From NCBI GenBank assembly GCA_934500855.1, contig CAKSUH010000067.1, forward strand, positions 1 to 7,716: a stretch of 7,716 nucleotides of DNA. Direction: 5' to 3'. Under the pieces are notes generated by a model that did not search any database, had not been told where the DNA came from, and saw nothing but the letters and a program-made list of their open reading frames with translations. The DNA comes from an uncultured Eubacteriales bacterium (GTDB lineage: Bacteria; Bacillota; Clostridia; Oscillospirales; CAG-272). Shown piece by piece: positions 1 to 5,098 of the stretch. Made by a program: the position numbers and the translations under genes. How positions within the stretch are numbered: position 1 is the first letter of the stretch; the number at the start of each line of letters is the position of its first letter.

Positions 1-198
1 GTACTGCGCGTTGGCATAAGCGTTGACTCTGACAGAGGCGTCCTCGTTGTTGGTCAGATTGCCCTCGTTCTTGCGGGTCAGCCAGCCGTTCTCAATCTGG
101 AACAGCTCATACTGAGGCTGCCCGTTGTAGTTGTAGAAGAGGAAGTTATCGGCGGTCACATCAATCTTGCCGTTCCACTTGAAGTCGTTCTTGCCGAG
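1..198 (-). repeat. Start of protein repeat 4 (cut by window edge)
   Basis: Residues 771-836. IENGWLTRKN (about 805-814) matches EDGWFTRDN of repeat 3, 245 residues earlier. The segment RVNAYANAQY at the window edge corresponds to the VNAVIASKK part of repeat 3. The rest lies outside the window, so further repeats may exist. Confidence 0.55.
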
Positions 199-2508
199 GA
201 TTGCGCCGTAGTCGTTGGTATCCGGCTCCTCTGCAGGCTCTTCACCGGGCAGAGACTTGTAAGTAATGTCGCCGTAGGAAGCGGAAGCATACTTTTCCTG
301 CGCCGCCATATCCATGATGGCAAAGCCGAGAGTACGGTTAACCGACTTGTAAACCGAGCGCTCCGTTTTAGCGGAGAAATCGTACACAACGGTGTCAACC
401 TTCTTGGTGGGATCGTTTGCAAGGCAGGTATCGATCTTCAGGGTTCTGTCCTGAACGGTTACCTTGATCAGCAGTTCCGCATTTGCGGGCTGTCCTTCAA
501 GGAGTCTGATATTCTCGGTGTTCTTCACGGTCTCTTCGGTCACAAGGTTGTTTGCGAGAGAATAGCTGCCTGCGTAACGGGCAAGACGGTATTCGATCAG
601 GCTCTTGCCGTCTTTCTCCTTCTTTGCAGTCAGGTTGAACATATAGCCGAAGTTGGAATCGCTGTACTTGCCGTCCCAGACATTCCACAGACCAACGCGT
701 CCGGTGTTGTCTGCGTTCAGCTTCATCTTGAAGGACATCTCGTAGTTGTAGGAGGTTTCCTTCTTGGAAGCGATAACCGCGTTCACGGTTGCCGTCTTCG
801 TGTTGTCGCGGGTAAACCAACCGTCCTCACCGCGCACGAAAGCGTCGCCTTCGGTTACAATAGAGTAATTATCTTTGTTCAGCATCGGGTAGGTGTAATC
901 GGGGTCAACATAAGGAGCGCCGTAGTCAATGTAGGAGAAGTGACCGACGGAAGCGCAGTTCTTTGCATCCGCCTTTGCCTGCATCAGAAGTCCGAATCCT
1001 GCAGGCTCCTTGACAAAGCTCATTGCCTGCTCGCCCGTAACAATAAGCACACCCTTATTGTTCTTGGCTTGTGTAGGAGTAACATCAACTGTCCAGGAAA
1101 TCACTTTGGAAGCGTCCGCCGCATTGGTTACGGTAACCTTCAATACGGGCTTCTTCCACTCCAACTTCATGTTCAGGGTCACGGATTCAGCAGCAACATC
1201 AAGAATCGGGGTTACAGCGGAGTTCGCCAGTTGACCAACTGTCCCATTTGCATCATAGCCGATCAACTTCAGAACAGCCGTTCCGTCATTCAGCACCTGC
1301 ATCCGCAGCGCAAGACCGGTTCCGCGTTGAGAAGACTGGTATGCTCTTCCGCTTTCCACATAATCCTGCCAATAGAAGTAAGTATAGATCTCTTCGGTCT
1401 TGTCCGCGCCCAGCTTCAGCTGATAGGACAGATCATAGTCGCCCGTCATCGGATGACGGTACTGGAGAACCGCATTGGTGGAAGCAGCCCCGGTAGACAT
1501 ATTGGTCATAGAGGGCTTCGGAGTGAACCATTCACCGTCGCAGGTAAATACAGTGTCGTTTCCTGCAGATGCCAAAGCATCATACTGATAGAACAGCTTT
1601 CCGTTGTTACGCATAGCCGGATCAAGAACCACTTCAACGGGAGCAGCGTTCTCAACGGTCAGATCGGTAAGCTTGAACTTGCCGAAAGAAGGAAGCTCTT
1701 CTGCCTTTGCGTTATATTTCATATCGATCGCAAATCCGGCAGGATTCTTGATGGAATCCAAAACCTTTTTCGCAACTTCGCTCCCGGTCAGATCGAACGA
1801 CACTTCGTTCTTCATGGTTTCATCGGCTGCGTTGGAAATGGTCACCGTCAGCTTCATGTTTTCCCATTTCAGAGTGAAGTTCAGAACACCGTAACCCTCT
1901 TCCGCGGTTTCGCCCTCCGCAGGGGTAAGGTTCAGTTCCTTCAGAACCTGCGCATCGGGATTTCCCGTGATCGTGGAAGCCAACGGAGCAGAGGTATCGT
2001 CAAACTTACGAAGCAACAGAGAAACCTTTCCGTTTGTCACGGTAGTCAGAACGCCCAAGCCGGTGCCTCTTCCGTAATGCTGGCAATCGCGTCCGGTCCC
2101 TTCATGGTAATCCTGCCAGCAGAAGAAGTTGATAAACTGCCCGGAGTTGGTTTTGCCCAGCTTCATCTGATAGGACAGCTCATAGTTCCCCTTCATGGCT
2201 TCGCGATACTGAAGAACCAGCCATGTAGGAGCCGCTTTCGTATACGGGCTTACCAGACCTGCGCGCGGCGTAATGAAAGTGCCGTCGCAGGTGAACATCG
2301 TGTCAGTTCCGCTTGTATTGACAGGATCATACTGCATGAACTGATCACCGTTCCAAAGAGCACCCGTGTTTCTCAGAACAATATCCGTCGGTACTCTTTC
2401 CGGGGTCGTCGGCGTTGTCGTTGCGGTCTCACCCTCTGCCGAAACAAAGGTGAGCGGGAGGGAAAGAAGCATTGAGAGGACAATGATCATACTGAGAACC
2501 TTTTTCAT
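1..2508 (-). CDS. Large exported four-repeat protein, family not recognised (partial, C-terminus outside window)
   Basis: The frame is open for 836 codons from the ATG at 2508 to the window edge, so the C-terminus is missing. A Sec signal peptide is clear: MKK, a hydrophobic core at residues 4-19, and a likely cleavage site VSA|EG after residue 24. A Thr/Pro linker follows (about 28-40), then four tandem domains at roughly 45-287, 299-530, 542-754 and 771 onward. Repeated motifs include TCDG (73, 322), LSYQ-x-KLG, WQDY and RGTGL, and each complete repeat ends in a G-F-x-(I/L)-x-M segment followed by a short aromatic strand. The alternating hydrophobic pattern and closing strands suggest a concanavalin-A-like beta sandwich, but that is inference. 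The start is supported by AAAGGAGGTT with GGAGG 10 bases upstream. It has its own promoter. Role unknown: surface adhesin, carbohydrate binding or structural coat are all possible. The missing end could carry a dockerin, sorting signal or S-layer anchor. Confidence 0.9.
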   Translation of the reverse strand, partial: MKKVLSMIIVLSMLLSLPLTFVSAEGETATTTPTTPERVPTDIVLRNTGALWNGDQFMQYDPVNTSGTDTMFTCDGTFITPRAGLVSPYTKAAPTWLVLQYREAMKGNYELSYQMKLGKTNSGQFINFFCWQDYHEGTGRDCQHYGRGTGLGVLTTVTNGKVSLLLRKFDDTSAPLASTITGNPDAQVLKELNLTPAEGETAEEGYGVLNFTLKWENMKLTVTISNAADETMKNEVSFDLTGSEVAKKVLDSIKNPAGFAIDMKYNAKAEELPSFGKFKLTDLTVENAAPVEVVLDPAMRNNGKLFYQYDALASAGNDTVFTCDGEWFTPKPSMTNMSTGAASTNAVLQYRHPMTGDYDLSYQLKLGADKTEEIYTYFYWQDYVESGRAYQSSQRGTGLALRMQVLNDGTAVLKLIGYDANGTVGQLANSAVTPILDVAAESVTLNMKLEWKKPVLKVTVTNAADASKVISWTVDVTPTQAKNNKGVLIVTGEQAMSFVKEPAGFGLLMQAKADAKNCASVGHFSYIDYGAPYVDPDYTYPMLNKDNYSIVTEGDAFVRGEDGWFTRDNTKTATVNAVIASKKETSYNYEMSFKMKLNADNTGRVGLWNVWDGKYSDSNFGYMFNLTAKKEKDGKSLIEYRLARYAGSYSLANNLVTEETVKNTENIRLLEGQPANAELLIKVTVQDRTLKIDTCLANDPTKKVDTVVYDFSAKTERSVYKSVNRTLGFAIMDMAAQEKYASASYGDITYKSLPGEEPAEEPDTNDYGAILGKNDFKWNGKIDVTADNFLFYNYNGQPQYELFQIENGWLTRKNEGNLTNNEDASVRVNAYANAQY
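247..885 (-). repeat. Protein repeat 3 of the exported protein (diverged)
   Basis: Residues 542-754. EDGWFTRD (561-568) replaces the CDG-x-F-x-TP block of repeats 1 and 2, and YEMSFKMKLN replaces LSYQ-x-KLG. The WQDY/RGTGL block is replaced by GLWNVWDGKYS. The domain closes with LGFAIMDM and SYGDITYKSLP, so the same architecture holds, but the sequence is clearly more distant. An acidic linker rich in Glu and Pro (EEPAEEPD) follows. Confidence 0.65.
919..1614 (-). repeat. Protein repeat 2 of the exported protein
   Basis: Residues 299-530. It opens with MRNNG, has TCDG at 322-325, then VLQYR, LSYQLKLG, YFYWQDY and RGTGLA, and closes with SVGHFSYIDYG. The TCDG motifs of repeats 1 and 2 are 249 residues apart. 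Confidence 0.8.
1648..2376 (-). repeat. Protein repeat 1 of the exported protein
   Basis: Residues 45-287. It opens with LRNTG, has TCDG at 73-76, then VLQYR, LSYQMKLG, FFCWQDY and RGTGLG, and closes with SFGKFKLTDLTVEN. It is most similar to repeat 2, including at DNA level: 27 of 30 bases match between 2158-2187 and 1411-1440. Relative to repeat 2 it has about five extra residues before TCDG. Confidence 0.8.
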
Positions 2509-2518
2509 TATAAAAGAA

Positions 2519-2523
2519 CCTCC
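2519..2523 (-). promoter_or_regulatory. Ribosome binding site of the exported protein
   Basis: The minus strand reads AAAAGGAGGTTC before the ATG at 2508, near-perfect complementarity to the 16S rRNA tail. Ten bases separate GGAGG from the start codon. It fixes the start and fits high expression. Confidence 0.85.
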
Positions 2524-2624
2524 TTTTATTCAACCGATTGGAATACGGACCGCTTTGGGCAGGCGACCGGCATCGTCTCCCCGACTGCTCCCGCCGCTCC
2601 GTCGGATTTCTTTTCTCTTGCCGC

Positions 2625-2658
2625 ATAACCGTTCGGCTATCCTACATATATAACCGTT
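2625..2658. repeat. Direct repeat ATAACCGTT, two copies 25 bases apart
   Basis: The 9-mer ATAACCGTT occurs at 2625-2633 and 2650-2658 (start-to-start 25 bases) inside the leader. The second copy is also part of the inverted repeat TATAAC-N6-GTTATA. It may be an operator, or just the repeated arm of two RNA hairpins. Confidence 0.4.
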
Positions 2659-2757
2659 TAGTTATACCCGCCAATAAAAGAAATCAAAACCGGAGTCCTA
2701 ACTTATCGGGAGCGTCTCAAACTGTCTTTCCGTCATTCTCCAACCTTGGTTAATGCT

Positions 2758-2786
2758 ATATTAGCACAAAAAGCAGCATTTGTCAA
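2758..2786 (-). promoter_or_regulatory. SigA-type promoter of the exported protein
   Basis: The minus strand carries a perfect TTGACA at 2786-2781, a 17-base spacer, and TAATAT at 2763-2758. The bases TGC directly before the -10 box give a TGn extended -10. The predicted start is near 2751. It points toward the gene at 2508, with no other gene in between. Confidence 0.8.
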
Positions 2787-2810
2787 GGCTTTTTTTGATT
2801 TTTTTCACAT
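2787..2810 (-). promoter_or_regulatory. A-tract UP element upstream of the promoter
   Basis: Directly upstream of the -35 box the minus strand reads GTGAAAAAAATCAAAAAAAGCC, two phased A-tracts of seven. This is the typical form of an UP element bound by the RNA polymerase alpha C-terminal domains and would raise promoter strength. On the plus strand the same bases are T-runs, but no stable hairpin precedes them, so I do not call a plus-strand terminator here. Confidence 0.55.
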
Positions 2811-2879
2811 AATACAGCGATTCTACATTCCCGTGCAAAGAATATCAACGCTATTTCGGTTTCTCCTTCCAAAAAGCGG

Positions 2880-2916
2880 AAAACGGGGAGCGAAGGTTTC
2901 TCCTCTCCCCTGTTTT
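2880..2916 (-). terminator. Terminator-like hairpin after the nucleoside hydrolase gene
   Basis: The arms AAAACGGGGAG (2880-2890) and CTCCCC-T-GTTTT (2905-2916) pair with one bulged base around a 14-base loop, just past the stop codon at 2922. On the minus strand a TTTTT run follows after a few bases (CCGCTTTTTGG). The arm itself ends in T residues in both directions, so weak bidirectional activity is possible. The large loop and imperfect tail lower confidence. Confidence 0.6.
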
Positions 2917-2921
2917 TTGCT

Positions 2922-3851
2922 TCAGTCCGTCTCCGTCAACCTGCGGAACAGGTCCTCGAACAGCGCGTCTCTGCGGATATTGTAAATATAAGTGATGGGA
3001 CGGCGGAACGGGTCCTGCGCCCATCTGTGGTCATACTCGGGAATCGGCGCGGGGACCGTGCGGGCATTCATAAAGCGCTCCCCGTCATTGAGAAGCCATG
3101 CCACGGCAGTCACATCCCAGATGCACCGACTCCACGGCTTGCCCGCGGCATACCCGTTTGCCTCGCGCTCGGCGTTTTCGGCAAGGTAGGTCGCCGTCGG
3201 ATTTTTCCCCTTCAGCCAGTAGTCCAGTTCGGGCGCTGTGGTGCGGAACGCGCTGACCACCCCTTTGCAGGGCAAAAGCACCGTCGGCGCGCCGCAATCG
3301 AACACCACCCGCGCGGCGGCGATGTCCTGCCGCAGGTTGAACTCGTTATTCGGTTCCGCCCATTCCAGCGCATGACCGCCCAGCCATACGATAACCGTAT
3401 TCTCCCGCATGACCTCGGGCGCCATCCGCACCGCAGAAGCGACATTCGTAATCGCGCCGATGGCAACGATATAAAGCGGGTGCTCCGCCGAATAGCCCGC
3501 CGCACGCTCCGCAATGAACCGTGCCGCAGGCGAATCCACCGCGTCCGTTTCGTCCTTCAGAAACCGCTCGGAGCCGCGGCGGACGATGGGGGCAAGGTCC
3601 TCCCGCCCCATCAGGCGCAACAGCTTCAGAATTTCCGCATGGCTTTTCTCCATACCGTCGGCGGCGGAACTGCTCTTTTCGTTCAGAAACGGCGCCGCGC
3701 AGATGCCGACCGTGTTCAGCTTCTCTTCCGACCGCAGCAGATACGCAATCGCAAACTGATCGTCCACCTCATTGAACGCGTCGGTGTCCAGAATCACATC
3801 GACCCGCCCCTGCGGAACCTCCGAATTTTTCAGATACTGCTCCCGTGTCAT
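2922..3851 (-). CDS. Nucleoside-hydrolase-fold protein with Trp at the usual catalytic His position
   Basis: A 309-residue protein, normal for the inosine-uridine nucleoside hydrolase (IunH/Rih) family, which cleaves the N-glycosidic bond of ribonucleosides to base and ribose. No signal peptide, so cytoplasmic. The N-terminal calcium-binding motif is present as DTDAFNEVDDQFA, with Asp22, Asp24, Asp30 and Asp31. IGAITNVASAV matches the family's G-x-x-TN motif, and NEFN (169-172) matches the ribose-contacting E-F-N. Near the C-terminus IWDVTAV keeps the metal-binding Asp246, but Trp245 stands where the HD motif has its catalytic His. Substrate or activity may therefore differ. I chose the ATG at 3851 because AAAGGA lies 7 bases upstream. 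A GTG at 3869 would add six residues, with no good binding site seen. It lies 31 bases after the MBL gene and is the last gene before the terminator, so co-transcription is likely. Confidence 0.85.
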   Translation of the reverse strand: MTREQYLKNSEVPQGRVDVILDTDAFNEVDDQFAIAYLLRSEEKLNTVGICAAPFLNEKSSSAADGMEKSHAEILKLLRLMGREDLAPIVRRGSERFLKDETDAVDSPAARFIAERAAGYSAEHPLYIVAIGAITNVASAVRMAPEVMRENTVIVWLGGHALEWAEPNNEFNLRQDIAAARVVFDCGAPTVLLPCKGVVSAFRTTAPELDYWLKGKNPTATYLAENAEREANGYAAGKPWSRCIWDVTAVAWLLNDGERFMNARTVPAPIPEYDHRWAQDPFRRPITYIYNIRRDALFEDLFRRLTETD

Positions 3852-3882
3852 GCCCTGTTCCTTTCCCACGGTCCCCGCGCGT

Positions 3883-5073
3883 TCAGCAAAGCGGCTCCGT
3901 GATGTTTTCGTCCATGGCGATCAGAAACCGCCGTTTGCCCTCGTCCAACTCCCGCTTCATCACAACCGTTGCGGGAAATCCCCACATTCTGCACGCGGGA
4001 TTGCCCCAGTCCTTGCGCCGCAGGGGCCAGAAGAGGGTTTGCGGGTCCACATCTCCGTAAAACCGCAGTGCCTCGGTGTCCCATGCGTGGTGCGCAATCT
4101 GGTAGTAGTCGCTCTTGAGATACGCGCCGTACATCTTGTGAAGCAACAGACATGGCGCGTCCGACTGCACATCGGCGGGGAAAAACAGCTTCTTTCCGTT
4201 CAGCATCACCCGCGTGACCAGCGACGAATCGTTGACCAGCATCTCGTCGGGGTAAATTTCCTCCTGCGTCAGAAGCACCTCGACCTCCGCCTGTCCCACA
4301 AAGAAGCGCTCCCCCGTGTGGACCTTCCAAAACGGCGCGTTCGGATAAGCGGCGCGGATTCCCGGCAGCCATGTTGCATAGCAGTCGGACACCTCTTTCC
4401 ACAGGCGCACGGGGAAGGTATGCGGATTTGCCATGTTCATCACAAAGTTGCGGACCTCCACCGCGTCACCGTAACGCGCGGCAAACTTCTGCACGCCCGC
4501 AATATGGTCATAGTGCGGATGGGTCAGAATCCACGCGTCAATCACGGGTTTCTGCCCCTTCGGCGTGTCCGCCTCCAGCGTTTCCCACAGCTTCACTTCG
4601 TCCTCGCCCGCGCTGCCGAGTCCGTCATAGACCAGAAAATGCCCTTCTCCCAACGCAAGGATGTAGCACATTCCGAAGTTGACCACCTCGGCGTTCGGCG
4701 TGATCTGCGTGATCCGCTGACTGCCCGCATAGCACGGCTTTTCGCCGAGCTGATCGGGGATAAGCCTGCCGTGCTCGGTGTAAAGCAGGCGCAGCTCCTT
4801 CCGTGACGGAATGTAAATCGCCCAAAGATAGCCGTCCCCCACCGTCACGCCCAGAAAACGGTTGCCGCAAAGCGTGCGTTCCTTTACCGTTTCCTTCGCA
4901 AAGCGGGCGCGAAGCTCCGAGGTCAACTGATCGGCTTCCGCGTCGCTGACCTCCGCAAAAATGCGCAGCCATACGCCGTCGCCGCAATCGTACAGGACCT
5001 CCTCCGCCTCGGCGCGCCGCTCCGCAACGCTGCCTTCCATTACCCCGATCATGGTATTCCAAAGATTTTTCAT
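3883..5073 (-). CDS. Cytoplasmic MBL-fold hydrolase, paralogue of the upstream lipoprotein
   Basis: A 396-residue protein without signal peptide or membrane segment. Residues 27-101 form a small alpha/beta domain (CGD at 30-32) that aligns with residues 321-395 of the lipoprotein encoded just upstream. The metallo-beta-lactamase domain starts near residue 130: YDG (149-151), the metal motif HPHYDH (185-190), a conserved K-x-HTG with His252, Asp301 in FFPAD, and IAHHAW with His328-His329. All usual dinuclear metal ligands except an unambiguous third His can be placed. The order HxHxDH, (G/A)D, HH resembles the ComEC-type hydrolase domain, but the substrate cannot be read from sequence: phosphodiester, ester and nucleotide substrates are all possible. 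The start at 5073 follows GGAG by 12 bases and sits 25 bases after the lipoprotein stop. The frame stays open upstream inside the lipoprotein gene, but that extension reads as low-complexity shadow sequence without homology. Confidence 0.85.
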   Translation of the reverse strand: MKNLWNTMIGVMEGSVAERRAEAEEVLYDCGDGVWLRIFAEVSDAEADQLTSELRARFAKETVKERTLCGNRFLGVTVGDGYLWAIYIPSRKELRLLYTEHGRLIPDQLGEKPCYAGSQRITQITPNAEVVNFGMCYILALGEGHFLVYDGLGSAGEDEVKLWETLEADTPKGQKPVIDAWILTHPHYDHIAGVQKFAARYGDAVEVRNFVMNMANPHTFPVRLWKEVSDCYATWLPGIRAAYPNAPFWKVHTGERFFVGQAEVEVLLTQEEIYPDEMLVNDSSLVTRVMLNGKKLFFPADVQSDAPCLLLHKMYGAYLKSDYYQIAHHAWDTEALRFYGDVDPQTLFWPLRRKDWGNPACRMWGFPATVVMKRELDEGKRRFLIAMDENITEPLC

Positions 5074-5098
5074 GGTTTCGTTTTGCTCCGAATCTCTA

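Larger units (their letters stand above)
2509..2751 (-). promoter_or_regulatory. Long 5' leader with two small hairpins
   Basis: If transcription starts near 2751, about 240 untranslated bases precede the exported protein. Two hairpins stand next to each other. One is TATAAC-N6-GTTATA (2649-2666). The other reads in RNA AUAGCC-GAAC-GGUUAU (2625-2640). Both contain ACGGTTAT on the minus strand. The part nearer the gene (about 2550-2610) is G+C rich and could fold further. I compared it by eye with common riboswitches (c-di-GMP-I, preQ1, glycine) and saw no convincing match. The leader may stabilise the mRNA or carry a regulatory element. A weaker second promoter inside it is possible. Confidence 0.45.

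Noticed and set aside
940..2475. Plus-strand open frame of 511 codons opposite the exported protein gene
   Set aside because: It is antisense to a gene with signal peptide, repeats and strong binding site. The translation is rich in Arg, His and Cys, with no domain and no good ribosome binding site seen.
2429..2626. Upstream open frame of 65 codons in the leader, overlapping the exported protein start
   Set aside because: No ribosome binding site before its ATG, Arg-rich low-quality composition, and it overlaps the signal peptide codons out of frame.
2509..2751. c-di-GMP-I (GEMM) riboswitch in the leader
   Set aside because: GATAGCCG vaguely recalls the 3' part of the motif, but the GCACAGGGCAAACC and GACGCAAAGCC elements are not found.
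2788..2806. T-runs as a plus-strand terminator
   Set aside because: No stable G+C-rich hairpin directly precedes them and no plus-strand gene exists. The minus-strand UP element reading fits better.
3772..4806. Plus-strand open frame of 344 codons across the nucleoside hydrolase and MBL genes
   Set aside because: Antisense shadow crossing a gene boundary. The composition is Arg/His/Leu-rich and without domains.
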